Origin: Parapristionchus giblindavisi
Taxonomy: Eukaryota > Nematoda > Chromadorea > Rhabditida > Diplogasteridae
NCBI GenBank assembly: GCA_943737045.1
Contig: CALSFV010000204.1
Span: 372,001 to 436,000 of the forward strand
DNA: 64,000 nt
Reading direction: 5' to 3'
The notes beneath the pieces were generated by a model. It was not told the origin of the DNA, searched no databases, and saw only the letters and a list, made by a program, of their open reading frames with translations. Within the stretch, counting starts at the first letter, position 1, and every line of letters starts with the position of its first letter. Below, one piece after another: positions 12,801 through 21,834 of this stretch. Made by a program: the position numbers and the translations under genes.

Positions 12801-14539
12801 TGTGAAGGAAACTACACGACTTTTCGAATTAACAAGCCAAATTTCAATACCGATTTTCTCGAAAATCAGGTCGATTAGGCACTTTCTGAAAGCGGATTCG
12901 TAATCAGCATCGAAAACTGATCCTAGTCATGTTATTGCCATCTCATATGGCCAGGACCAGTTGCGACCATCCCCTCGTAAGAGTAAAAGCTTAGTAAGAG
13001 TTTATTAAGATTACGTTGCGAAAGTAGAGAGGTATAAAACACTATCTGAGAGAATTCAACAACTGGAATATTTTTTGGTATCGATGAAAAATGAATTTTT
13101 CTGTTTTATGTATGATAATTACAGGCTACATGAGTGAAGTACACTGGTACTTGGAAATTCTTTCTAATTGAAAATTCGCTTTAGGGGGTGACCACACAAC
13201 GGTTTGGCGCCTTTTCCTAAAAAGTTTATTTCGAATCCAATCGATGCGGGAGTGGGCGCAATGCACTCCTTGGGTAATTCCAAGAAACTATTGTCTAGGT
13301 GAGTTTTTCGATCAACGGTCAACGAAGGCTGGAATTGGGAATTTTCGAAAAAAATTTCACATTTAATTAATTTTCACTATTTCGCTATAACAAGCCTACA
13401 ACTTTTTATTTGCTCAATCGCTTCTGCATATCATAACACATCTTCAGTTTGAAAATCATAATTTTTTAAAAATACGTATAATACGAAAAAATCGTTTTTA
13501 TAACGAAAATCCTAATTATGGTGTGCACCTACAGTAATCCATAATCGGTTAATTTGGAAATTTAGTAGTTTTAAACATATTTCACCGCTGTTCTTGACAT
13601 GACTGAGGTATATCACGCATGTCAGCTAAGGATTGACTGATTCCACTGCACACTTTTGAGTTGACCCCCTCTTTTCTCCACGGTTTTCGATGGTCCTTGG
13701 GTAGGACATCCCTGAGCCAGAGTAGCAAGGATGGTAGATCAAACGTCTCTCCAGGAGCTCACGTCAAAGTTCGTCGTTGAGGCTCCTTCCGATGCGATTT
13801 TCACGACTCACAGTAGAGCTATGAAAAAGTTTCCAACAGATGAAATGTGTATTTTCACGAGTACTTTCAGATAAAAATGTGAAAATCCTACTTTTTGATT
13901 TTGTATTTCATAAGGAATAGATTTTGTTCCACAGTTCCGGGACCTATTTTATTTTGGGCTCAATCGATAGAGCTCGTCTACAGCTTTCATTTAAGACCCT
14001 GGGAGCCGAAATAAGTTGGCATTTGGCTGAATGACGGCCAAAAAACTGCATTTGAATGTTGGTAGATCACTAATAAAAGCCGCGCGTTGCTTTGATCTAC
14101 TCGCAATTGACGTCTAGTTGACAGGATTGTCCTGTAATATGCTGGAGAATGTGCTGACGATCAATCTGACGTCGAGTCGCTCACCCAAGTCAAATTATGT
14201 TTAGGATGGTATGACCAAGCTCTTAAATTGATGTTTCTTATAAAATCCTACCTGGTTATAGGCCATTGGCGGATACTGGTAATTGGCAGGAGCTACTGGA
14301 CCAATAGCTTGATTAAGAATTTAAAAAGAAAAAAAAAGAAATCTTAGAACAAGCTTTAAATTATCATTTATATTTTTTTGAGTAAACGTTTACATATACA
14401 GGTAAATCTTCCAAATATTGATTAAAAGAAGGTTCAAAAGAAGTGAAATATCACTAACCACAGGAGCAGGCATGGCGACTTCATTACCGTAAACATATCC
14501 TTGCTGAGCACCATATAAGCACCGTTGAAGATTGTTCAC
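6860..14539 (-). CDS. Mini-exon array of an unidentified gene
   Basis: Read on the minus strand, short exons recur with GT-AG borders. A 27-codon type lies at 14459-14539 (VNNLQRCLYGAQQGYVYG) and 11026-11106 (VETLQRWLCTRQQGTW); both end in MPAPV. A 22-23-codon type lies at 14252-14305 (truncated), 10811-10876, 7697-8674 (split by a hAT-like element), 7472-7537, 7247-7315 and 7023-7088. Its pattern is NNVNGGPAA then NNQYQP. All complete copies are phase 0, and the one length difference is exactly 3 nt, which suggests past coding constraint. The three or four 3'-most copies are spaced about 225 bp apart. A possible last exon at 6860-6943 (QSNGPERPTIFDDVAVPY) does not join in the same phase. Product unknown; the Q/N/G/P/Y-rich text suggests a flexible tail. 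The 5' start is not found, and the copy near 8680 has lost its AG acceptor. Confidence 0.5.
7023..7088 (-). CDS. 22-codon mini-exon copy
   Basis: The exon lies between a TTTATAG acceptor and a GTAACT donor, and reads NNMNRGPVASANYQY then PQLANIH. Open and phase 0, it is the 3'-most copy of the short exon type. Confidence 0.5.
7247..7315 (-). CDS. 23-codon mini-exon copy
   Basis: Same exon type with one extra codon (NNMNDGRPSVPPYYQNQP then MANNP), between a TTCCAG acceptor and a GTAGGA donor. The length change is a multiple of three. Confidence 0.5.
7472..7537 (-). CDS. 22-codon mini-exon copy
   Basis: NNVNGGPAASFNNQYQP then IAHIQ, between an ATTCTAG acceptor and a GTAGGA donor. This is one of the cleanest copies. 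Confidence 0.55.
7720..8614. mobile_element. hAT-like non-autonomous element with 8-bp target duplication
   Basis: The termini are CAGGGCTGCGATTTTTTG (7720) and the inverted CAGGGCTGGGACAAGAA (ending 8614). They are flanked by the direct repeat GTTGGTAC at 7712-7719 and 8615-8622. An 8-bp duplication with CAGGG-type ends is the hAT signature. The interior has GTTTTTTTGG-type runs and no transposase frame. A second element (7960-8331) is nested inside. It lies within a 22-codon mini-exon; removing it and one duplication copy restores an exon-length frame. Confidence 0.85.
7960..8331 (-). mobile_element. TTAA-type element, family 2, with tRNA-like core
   Basis: It begins AGAAGGAGACC after TTAA (7956-7959) and ends with the inverted CCTTTCTT, where the final TTAA has decayed to TTGA. 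It matches 33544-33913 along its length. The minus strand contains degenerate tRNA-like box A and box B regions (about 8170-8240). It is nested inside the hAT-like element. Confidence 0.65.
8675..9461. other. Non-coding stretch, partly array intron
   Basis: The first part is intron-like sequence of the mini-exon array. Around 8780-8990 a palindromic pair is visible (CTTGGAAAAGTAG... against ...CTACTTTTCCAGG), a small fold-back. No supported gene. Confidence 0.4.
9462..9578. repeat. 117-bp perfect-ended fold-back MITE
   Basis: GCATCGTTACATTTGCCTTACG at the start pairs with CGTAAGGCCAATGTAACGATGC at the end; the loop centres on GTAACACC and GTTACGGCG blocks. The GTTACGGCG/CTCAGCCGCGTCTCCG core also occurs at 26638-26698 and 50045-50105, linking these into one family. 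Confidence 0.7.
9579..10800. other. Intergenic, low-complexity and unassigned
   Basis: 9590-9700 is a TCTTCTTCC-rich pyrimidine tract, and open frames over it are low-complexity shadows. A hairpin lies at about 9908-9970 (AGACCTTGCAGGCTGGTA pairing with TACCAGCCTGCAGGTCTC). Frames at 10387-10701 are open on both strands without motifs. Confidence 0.4.
10811..10876 (-). CDS. 22-codon mini-exon copy
   Basis: NYMNGGPVASFNNQYQ then HMAHNQ, flanked by an ATTCTAG acceptor and a GTAGGA donor. It pairs with the 27-codon exon at 11026-11106, as the 14252 and 14459 copies pair. Confidence 0.5.
11026..11106 (-). CDS. 27-codon mini-exon copy
   Basis: VETLQRWLCTRQQGTW then CNDEVPMPAPV, between an AATTACAG acceptor and a GTTAGTG donor. 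It is homologous to 14459-14539 and the same length. Confidence 0.5.
11522..11760. repeat. TTAA-type element fragment
   Basis: After GTTTAA the sequence AGATGGAGACCCTCGAG followed by TTTTTTCGCAATAAGACTG resembles the 5' ends of both TTAA families (as at 7960 and 33199). No clear right end or tRNA-like core is visible. Confidence 0.4.
11825..12282 (-). CDS. Small bZIP-like protein, two exons
   Basis: Exon 1 is 12176-12282 with ATG at 12282 and a CACAG|GTATTA donor. Exon 2 is 11825-11952, from a TTATTCAAG acceptor to a GTATGTC donor. Spliced, the basic stretch EEKKNRRNSTAQALHR continues directly into ERRKKGAVEDLPAVQKKY. The spacing N-x7-R (RN-ST-AQ-AL-HR) is the bZIP DNA-contact signature. Hydrophobic residues follow at heptad-like positions (L, V, Y, L, I, L), but with H and K at some d positions and a proline early, so the zipper is weak. 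If real, it would be a nuclear DNA-binding dimer. Exon 1 is repeated in inverted orientation at 16254-16360, without exon 2. An arginine appears there instead of threonine inside the signature. The terminal exon is not identified. Confidence 0.5.
12546..12977. mobile_element. 432-bp fold-back MITE with TAA target duplication
   Basis: The inverted ends CAAGGGGATGGTCGCAACTG and CGAGGGGATGGTCGCAACTG extend into long paired arms (TGGCCATATGAG, AGTGCCTAATCGACCTGATT). TAA flanks both sides (12543-12545, 12978-12980). The opposite palindrome arm has a single TTA at 15991-15993 with no element, which is the empty site. A 3-bp TWA duplication is typical of PIF/Harbinger elements. Confidence 0.85.
14252..14305 (-). 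pseudogene. Truncated 22-codon mini-exon copy
   Basis: GPVAPANYQY then PPMAYNQ before a GTAGGA donor; the 5' end of the exon and its acceptor are deleted (the sequence jumps to AGCTTGATTAAG). Confidence 0.45.
14459..14539 (-). CDS. 27-codon mini-exon copy
   Basis: VNNLQRCLYGAQQGYVYG then NEVAMPAPV, between a TTTGAG acceptor and a GTTAGTG donor. It is the most upstream exon of the array that I can find and lies in the spacer of the 4.6-kb palindrome. Confidence 0.5.
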
Positions 14540-16253
14540 CTCAAATCAAAAGAAAGTTCCATTTAGAGCTCTCTGGATCTCTGGCCAAGTGATCTATGCT
14601 TCTCGAAGAATTCCCGACAGAATTCTCTCTGGATTAAATCGACGTAGCCATCTTGGATGCCCATCCACTGGTCGGAACTGGAACTTTCTCTCAGATCTAC
14701 AGCATTCATCGGTCAATCCGTACCAGAAACCATCAGAATGGACTAATTTCGCTGATTTGGCTGCAGCGAGAACACAACGTACTTGGGTGAGCGACTCGAC
14801 GTCAGATTGATCGTCAGCACATTCTCCAGCATATTACAGGACAATCCTGTCAACTAGACGTCAATTGCGAGTAGATCAAAGCAACGCGCGGCTTTTATTA
14901 GTGATCTACCAACATTCAAATGCAGTTTTTTGGCCGTCATTCAGCCAAATGCCAACTTATTTCGGCTCCCAGGGTCTTAAATGAAAGCTGTGGACGAGCT
15001 CTATCGATTGAGCCCAAAATAAAATAGGTCCCGGAACTGTGGAACAAAATCTATTCCTTATGAAATACAAAATCAAAAAGTAGGATTTTCACATTTTTAT
15101 CTGAAAGTACTCGTGAAAATACACATTTCATCTGTTGGAAACTTTTTCATAGCTCTACTGTGAGTCGTGAAAATCGCATCGGAAGGAGCCTCAACGACGA
15201 ACTTTGACGTGAGCTCCTGGAGAGACGCTTGATCTACCATCCTTGCTACTCTGGCTCAGGGATGTCCTACCCAAGGACCATCGAAAACCGTGAAGAAAAG
15301 AGGGGGTCAACTCAAAAGTGTGCAGTGGAATCAGTCAATCCTTAGCTGACATGCGTGATATACCTCAGTCATGTCAAGAACAGCGGTGAAATATGTTTAA
15401 AACTACTAAATTTCCAAATTAACCGATTATGGATTACAGTAGGTGCACACCATAATTAGGATTTTCGTTATAAAAACGATTTTTTCGTATTAAACGTATT
15501 TTTAAAAAATTATGATTTTCAAACTGAAGATGTGTTATGATATGCAGAAGCGATTGAGCAAATAAAAAGTTGTAGGCTTGTTATAGCGAAATAGTGAAAA
15601 TTAATTAAATGTGAAATTTTTTTCGAAAATTCCCAATTCCAGCCTTCGTTGACCGTTGATCGAAAAACTCACCTAGACAATAGTTTCTTGGAATTACCCA
15701 AGGAGTGCATTGCGCCCACTCCCGCATCGATTGGATTCGAAATAAACTTTTTAGGAAAAGGCGCCAAACCGTTGTGTGGTCACCCCCTGAAGCGAATTTT
15801 CAATTAGAAAGAATTTCCAAGTACCAGTGTACTTCACTCATGTAGCCTGTAATTATCACACATAAAACAGAAAAATTCATTTTTCATCGATACCAAAAAA
15901 TATTCCAGTTGTTGAATTCTCTCAGATAGTGTTTTATACCTCTCTACTTTCGCAACGTAATCTTAATAAACTCTTACTAAGCTTTTACTCTTAGCTCTTA
16001 GCTCTTACTAAAGTAAAACAAATATTGTTTTGAATGGTGCCCCTTCGACTTGCTCCTCCTTTTTCTTCATCAGTAAGTGAACAATCTTCCCTTGACTAGT
16101 CGACACTCATCTTTACCAGTGAGTATTTCTTTCGTTTTTTTCTCTTTCATTTGGAACTTGCTCGTCTTGTTCTCGTGGTCTTAAGTCTAAAATCAATCAA
16201 TTAATTTTCAGTCATTCATAGCAATATCATTCATTCCGTTAAGAAATACTACA

Positions 16254-16360
16254 ATGGGCCGAACGAAAAAGTACGAATCGTACAAAACTCCGGTTGGTCT
16301 TGTCGAGTCTAAGGAGGAGAAGAAAAATCGTAGGAATAGTAGGGCACAAGCTCTGCACAG
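16254..16360 (+). pseudogene. Inverted copy of bZIP-like exon 1
   Basis: ATG at 16254 and the same 107-nt exon and intron start as 12176-12282, with one visible amino-acid change (S-R-A where the other has S-T-A). The homologous intron runs to 16565 and then stops before exon 2, so this copy cannot make the zipper. Confidence 0.7.
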
Positions 16361-16594
16361 GTATTATAATCATTTTATTGTCAAAAAGATATCAAAAATA
16401 ACGTGGAAAATAGGCAGTGGCATTTTGTTCTATGATAGATTAGAGATCCATAAAAAAATCGCAAAATACATTTATTGCTTATTTTTTCTTGAAAACCAAA
16501 AAATAAGGAAATTTGCATAACCAAAAAGTTAATTTTATTCGGACTTTATCGATTCCTCGACACATATACCGTAGGATTCACACTTATTGTTATG

Positions 16595-16913
16595 GCTCGT
16601 TAAAAAAATAGTGGAAAACCGAAATCGGCGACTTTCCACCCGTTAAAAAAGTACCCGGAAAGTCGAAAATGGAAACACGAAATTTGAATTCGCGCGCGCG
16701 CAAAGAGGTGCGGGAATTCAAATTCCGACTTTCCGAGTCGAATTTCCATATTAACTGCTAAAAATTGATGACGAAAACTCTTAATTTGAATTCCCGCACC
16801 TCTTTGCGCGCGCGCGAATTCAAATTTCGTGTTTCCATTTTCGACTTTCCGGGTACTTTTTTAACGGGTGGAAAGTCGCCGATTTCGGTTTTCCACGATT
16901 TTTTAACGAGCCA
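16595..16913. repeat. Fold-back MITE around a GCGCGCGC hairpin
   Basis: GGCTCGTTAAAAAA at 16599 pairs with TTTTTTAACGAGCC ending 16913. Inside, CGAAATCGGCGACTTTCCACC and the AATTCGCGCGCGCG block pair as inverted copies. Open frames on both strands across it are mirror translations. Confidence 0.75.
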
Positions 16914-16916
16914 TAA

Positions 16917-18050
16917 GAAGAAGGAAATTGATAGAGATGCTATCAAAAGCTCGACTAAAGTCAGCATAACGGGCCGACGTCTGGGGACTGCGTTGATGCT
17001 TCCATCATCCAGAATCATCCATGAGACGCGTATTATTAGAACAATGATCATGGGACATAGAATTTTTCCTTTGACGATGATTTATCTCAGCGTATGAATA
17101 TAACAGTGTTCATGTTGATCATGTCTTATTCTCACTTACTATTGCTCCAATATTGCTTTATCCTTTCATTATTCATGTTTTAACTGATGGATAAATAAAT
17201 AAATAAATAAATTTTTAAAAAATGTAAAGCATCGGAAGGCCGTTCAAATGGCGGATGCTCAACACCCCTCTCATTATCAGTCACATCTTATAAAATATGT
17301 TGAGGGAGTATGAGACTTATTGTTTTTACGCCTGTCACAAGGTTAAAGGTAAAAGGTAAAGGTACAACCCGTTATTCACGGCACACGAAGTCCTGCGGGC
17401 GATCACTGCTAGGCCAGTGATAATTAAATGCCAATTCGGCCCGGAGGGACTAATCTCTGCTTCGTACTCTATCGCATGATCTAGTCACTACCAATTCCTT
17501 TCGGGGACAAGGCAATATTGTGAATTGAGACGTGCCCCAATTGGTAGTCCTTGTATTGAGGATTTGAGATGTCCAAAACTGGGTCCTCGAATGTGCTGGA
17601 ATCGCGACCAAAATTGTGCTTAATCTGCAAGATAAAATAATGAACTCATCTAAATTACGGATGCAAAAGGTGCAATATCTTGCATAGAGTTATGATAAGT
17701 GTTTCACAACTCCGCCGATTTGAACGGCCTTCCGATGCTTTACATTTTTTAAAAATTTATTTATTTATTTATTTATCCATCAGTTAAAACATGAATAATG
17801 AAAGGATAAAGCAATATTGGAGCAATAGTAAGTGAGAATAAGACATGATCAACATGAACACTGTTATATTCATACGCTGAGATAAATCATCGTCAAAGGA
17901 AAAATTCTATGTCCCATGATCATTGTTCTAATAATACGCGTCTCATGGATGATTCTGGATGATGGAAGCATCAACGCAGTCCCCAGACGTCGGCCCGTTA
18001 TGCTGACTTTAGTCGAGCTTTTGATAGCATCTCTATCAACTTCCTTCTTC
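16917..18050. repeat. Inverted repeat of a retrotransposon fragment
   Basis: 16917-17256 is the reverse complement of 17711-18050. Both contain AAGAAGGAAATTGATAGAGA-like sequence (the RT AFDSIS region), a CCCATGATCATTGTTCTAA block and an ATTTATTTATTTATTTA tail. The 17257-17710 spacer begins with a mariner-like N-terminal piece (GGCGGATGCTCAACACCC, also at about 56075 on the other strand) and otherwise holds unassigned repeat sequence. Confidence 0.75.
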
Positions 18051-18240
18051 TAACAATAAGTGTAAATCCTACGGTATAAGTGGCTGCTTGCTCAAATGGC
18101 TTTACTCTCTCCTTAATAATCGCACCCAAAGAGTAAAAGTTGGTGATTCCTTCTCTCGTTCTTTCCCAGTAGTTAGCGGTGTACCCCAAGGTAGTTGTAT
18201 CGGTCCATTGCTTTTTTTTTCCCTATATGAGGCCGTTTGC
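17996..18240 (+). mobile_element. Non-LTR reverse-transcriptase fragment
   Basis: The frame gives YADFSRAFDSIS, shifts frame, then CKSYGISGCLLKWLYSLLNN, RTQRVKVGDSFSRSF and SGVPQGSCIGPLLF. DFSxAFDS and SGVPQGSxxGPLLF are conserved blocks of jockey/CR1-type reverse transcriptase. It is broken on both sides and by at least one frameshift. The left end of the giant palindrome falls inside it near 18040; the mirror copy is at 55200-55371. Confidence 0.8.
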
Positions 18241-18490
18241 GTAAGAATCGACAAAATCTGGCACAGTCAAAAAATGAAATTCGGGGTTTCTCAAGGGTAC
18301 TGATGACGATGGTCATGTTTATTTTGCGCATAACGCCACCGTTGAGGCCAGGCGACTTCGCGTTGAAATCGCGATTTTAGTCTTTTCTCTTTACCCGATG
18401 ATGCTAAAAATACGAAACTCTGCCGCCCGGTTCGGAATTTTATGGAGATCATGCCTGTGTAATTCATTTTTTCAGGAAAATCAACTTTCA
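18240..18490 (-). repeat. Dispersed 250-bp repeat encoding a GMISIKFR-type peptide
   Basis: Homologous to 41545-41790 and 54895-55175. Shared words include the TCATCGGGTGA/AAGAGAAA region and AACATGATCATCGTCATCAG. Minus-strand translation gives YTGMISIKFRTGRQSF, corresponding to GVIAIKFRPLGHSL at 41560. Function unknown. Confidence 0.55.
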
Positions 18491-18727
18491 GTGTAGTCAT
18501 TTTGCGTTGCAATGGAGGCAAGAGGCGAGAGAGTGTGGAGGTACGAGAGAGCAGAGAGGCAGGTGAGGCGACGTGGAAAGGGAGTGGATGGGATTGCCTC
18601 CCTTTCAACCTTCTCTACTCTCTCACACCGCCACACTCTCTCGATTTTTTTTGAGAACAGTTCTATTGGCAAACTTGATGGTGGTCGGTCAATTATTAAT
18701 ATAGCAGTAGTCTTCTCAATCTTTATC

Positions 18728-19050
18728 TTGAGGGCATACCATTCAACAATTGCTTCATGAAAGGCATACCATTCAGCAATGGCTTGATGCAAAGCATACC
18801 ATTCAGAAATTGCTTGATGCAAGGCATACCATTCAGAAATTGCTTGATGAAAGGCATACCATTCAGTAATTGCTTGATGAAAGGCATACCATTCAGTAAT
18901 TGCTTGATGAAAGGCATACCATTCAGTAATTGCTTGATGAATGGCATACCATTCAGAAATTGCTTGATGAAAGGCATACCAGTCAGTAATTCGTTGATTG
19001 AAAGGAAACCATTCACCAATTGTTTGGTGGAAGGCATACCATTCCTGAAT
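18728..19050 (-). repeat. 30-bp minisatellite encoding a decapeptide repeat (left copy)
   Basis: About ten units of a 30-bp repeat, open in both directions. On the minus strand the unit reads GMPFIKQLLN with variants GMPSTKQLVN, GFLSINELLT and GMPCIKQFLN. The right-arm copy (54497-54662) starts with the same two variant units but has only five, so the unit number changed after duplication. No evidence that it is expressed. Confidence 0.75.
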
Positions 19051-19485
19051 TTCTTATTTGCTTCCAGAGACGAAAGGATGAAACATGACAAAACGTGAAG
19101 CCCGTCCACTCCTTTTAGGCTTATTCTCCTGTACTATGTCCTGGAAAGATCAATTGTATTGACATTGATTGATCTACTTCATCTCCCACTCCTAGAGGTC
19201 AAGCATCATCCTTTTTTAATGTTTTTGTGTTCAATTTATGTGACGAGTGAATTCATGTTATTTGCCATTGCCTAGCTCAAAAAGTGTTAAATATAAAACT
19301 TCTCAAGTCTTATGCTCCATGGAGAACACTTATTTCGCTGTGTGCATCTTCCTTCCCATACTCTTGCTCAGAACTATTTAGGCCTTATCTTATCTTCAAA
19401 CGAAATAATCATTAATTATTGTTTGTCTTCTCTATTTGCCTCTTCCGATCATCTTTTTTCTCTTATACCTAAGTGTACGTAGATC

Positions 19486-19499
<14 letters not shown>

Positions 19500-19518
<19 letters not shown>

Positions 19519-19665
19519 AAAGTGTAACCAACAGCACGTAAGACCTGTGAAGAAGAAGACATTTAACACTTTTTATGTGTAAACATACCTCAAAAGTGTT
19601 AAATATAACATTTCACAGGTCTTATGTGTCGTGTGTTGCACCTCTTTTCTCTGTGTATAGGGAAG
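19500..19665. repeat. Fold-back MITE with ACACAGA ends
   Basis: ACACAGAGAAAAAAGTGTAA at one end pairs with the TTTTCTCTGTGTA end. Inside, AAGACCTGTGAA and TTAACACTTTT are mirrored by AAAAGTGTTAAAT and TTCACAGGTCTTA. Relatives lie at 23130-23262, 28505-28560, 49885-50000, 50820-50965 and 53980-54050. Confidence 0.65.
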
Positions 19666-19954
19666 GGACGGAAAGGTGGGGGGGGGGGATATTTCTGAAT
19701 ATTTCTGCGTTTAGAAGAAATGCAATTTCACAAGTACATTTTATACGGGTAGTAGGATCTGCAAGAGGGTAAAACAAAGCGTTTCTTCCCTTTGAATAAT
19801 GTAATGGTACATCTTAATTGAAGTGAACCATCTTTGATCTTATTTCTAGCGTTATCGATCATTTTGACCTTACATCAGCAAAATTTAATTAAATTATCTT
19901 TGTTAAAGCTGTAGTCCCTCCAAAGATCAGGCCCGTGTAGGGCAATTCGCACAT

Positions 19955-20262
19955 TTTGAAAATTGAGGAAATTCAGCAGCAGGTTTCACAGCGTTCTCAT
20001 GACTTTCAAAGCAAGAACGACCGCTCAACATACAAACTCTCGAATACAATGGTCTCTCCTTTGTATTGCTTTGGAAGAAAAATGGCTTGGACCAGAATAC
20101 TGTGGTTTCGAACTTGCAACAAATGGGAAAAATAAGTCCGAACGTTTAACACTGCGCTATGGGATAGATGAGTGGCCGCGCTAACTTATCTCATATCACT
20201 TGGCTTTCGCACAAGAGAGATGTGAGGAATTTGCATGAACATTCGCGGGTCTCCATCTTTAA
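19955..20262 (-). repeat. Diverged TTAA-type tRNA-like element (left copy)
   Basis: Minus strand starting after TTAA near 20262: AGATGGAGACCCGCGAATG, a decayed CATAGCGCAGTG box-A-like word, then CAAGTTCGAAACC (box B). The inverted partner is at 53500-53690. Its box A is interrupted compared with the 33199 and 25473 copies. Confidence 0.5.
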
Positions 20263-20494
20263 TTCATAGTCGCTTTCACAATTCGAATTTGCATTATCTT
20301 TACAGAATTGTATCATAAAATGAATAACGTGCTCGAGTATACAAAGGATTATCAAGACGAACGATATGCACACAATTTCCTTATTGACGATGGTAAGTAT
20401 ATTTAATGTGGCACCCCGAGCTTATTAGAAACACTTGGGTAACACTCTCTCGCTTTCTTTGTCTATGAGAGAGTATTGCTGATGTGGAGAGTAA

Positions 20495-20554
<60 letters not shown>
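20495..20554. repeat. (TAA)n microsatellite, about 20 units
   Basis: Uninterrupted TAA repeat inside the left arm. The mirror array is at 53120-53312 with about 64 units. Confidence 0.95.
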
Positions 20555-20794
20555 CCATGCGTAGCTTTATATGTAAACAATGATCAGACATTTTGCGGCG
20601 CAATTCAAGAGGCTCTAGTTTGAGCAATGATAATCTATCGGGATATGAAGCATACAGTAGCTTACATTTATAGAAAATGCTACGACTGTAGTGAATAACG
20701 TGCTCGAGTTTACTAAGGGATGTCGAGATGAACGTTGTGCATACAATTTCCTTATTAACGATGGTAAGTATATTTAACGTGGCACCCCGAGCTA

Positions 20795-21064
20795 TCGTAC
20801 ATGTAAAAATAGTTGTATCATGAACGGTGTGAATGGATCTGAACGGATCAGGCCGATCAAACGGGATTGTGAGCGAGCCGGCCATTTTCGTTATTTTTCT
20901 TTCTTTTCATTGTTTTTCTTTTCATCGAATCTACTATATTGAAAAAAAATGAAAAGAAAGAAAAATAACGAAAATGGCCGGCTCGCTCACAATCCCGTTT
21001 GATCGGCCTGATCCGTTCAGATCCATTCACACCGTTCATGATACAACTATTTTTACATGTACGA
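20795..21064. mobile_element. 270-bp fold-back MITE with TA target duplication
   Basis: A nearly perfect palindrome centred at 20930: TCGTACATGTAAAAATAG pairs with its exact complement at the end; arms are about 120 bp. TA flanks at 20793-20794 and 21065-21066. The right arm has the intact site with a single TA at 52880-52881 and no element. It is related to 30757-31098 and 47060-47365 (GGCCGATCAAACGGGATTG). Confidence 0.9.
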
Positions 21065-21834
21065 TAATTTGAAACACTTGGGTAACACTCTCACGCTTTC
21101 TTTGTCTATGAGAGAGTGTTGCCGATGTGGAGAATAAAATTAGCTTGGTGTGTGCCTTTATTATTAATGCCAAAACCATTGAAGATAATATTGTTAATGC
21201 GGTATGGGATGGAAAAACCTACACATCGATGAGTTGGATGAAAAGGTCTGAGCTTTAGATATTTCATATTTTCATGTTAGCAGTGTGGTGTTGCATTCCA
21301 TTGAACATTGAACGTATTATGACCACTATGGTTTTTTTAGAATAGTTTTAGAATAGTGGTTAAAGCGACACCCCAAGATAATTTGAAATTCTCCGCTCTG
21401 GCCACACTCTCTCGCTTTCTTTGTCTACGAGAGAGCATTGCCAATGCGGTTAGTAAAATTAGCTTGGGGTGTGCCTTTAATTGATAAGTTGTCATGCGGA
21501 TGGTCGGTGGTACATTCCCCTCCCAAGCTCGTGTCTTTTGCGAGATTCGAATGTTCATTGTCGGCAAGCCGCGAAATATTTCGTCAAGTCGAAAATTTCG
21601 GCATTGCCGAAATCGACGAAAGAACACCACCCCTTATTGAACATCACAGTGCTTCTCGCTGCTAATAATAACTACTTTTGATATAGTAGTACCTAATTCA
21701 ATGATTATCTTTACATGTCTGTTATTATCTATTTCGATCTAAATTCTGAATCATAATACGATCATGATCTTGTTTATATCATGTTAAAGACCTCAGACTC
21801 CACATATTAAAAATAATAACGTTTTTCTGTTTAG

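Larger units (their letters stand above)
11971..16565. repeat. 4.6-kb palindrome (arms 11971-14196 and 14780-16565)
   Basis: The left arm is the reverse complement of the right arm. Checkpoints: the bZIP-like exon (12176-12282 against 16254-16360), GGGGTGACCACACAACGG (13184 against 15787), and GTGAGCGACTCGACGTCAG blocks at the inner ends. The spacer (14197-14779) contains two mini-exons of the minus-strand array. The left arm is longer mainly by one 432-bp insertion (12546-12977). The right outer breakpoint falls inside the bZIP-like intron, so exon 2 is lost there. The inner part (about 13600-15370) is homologous to the fold-back at 45540-46917. Confidence 0.9.

Noticed and set aside
18728..19050. 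CRISPR-like or secreted repeat-protein gene
   Set aside because: 30-bp head-to-tail minisatellite with no spacers, no signal peptide, open equally on both strands.
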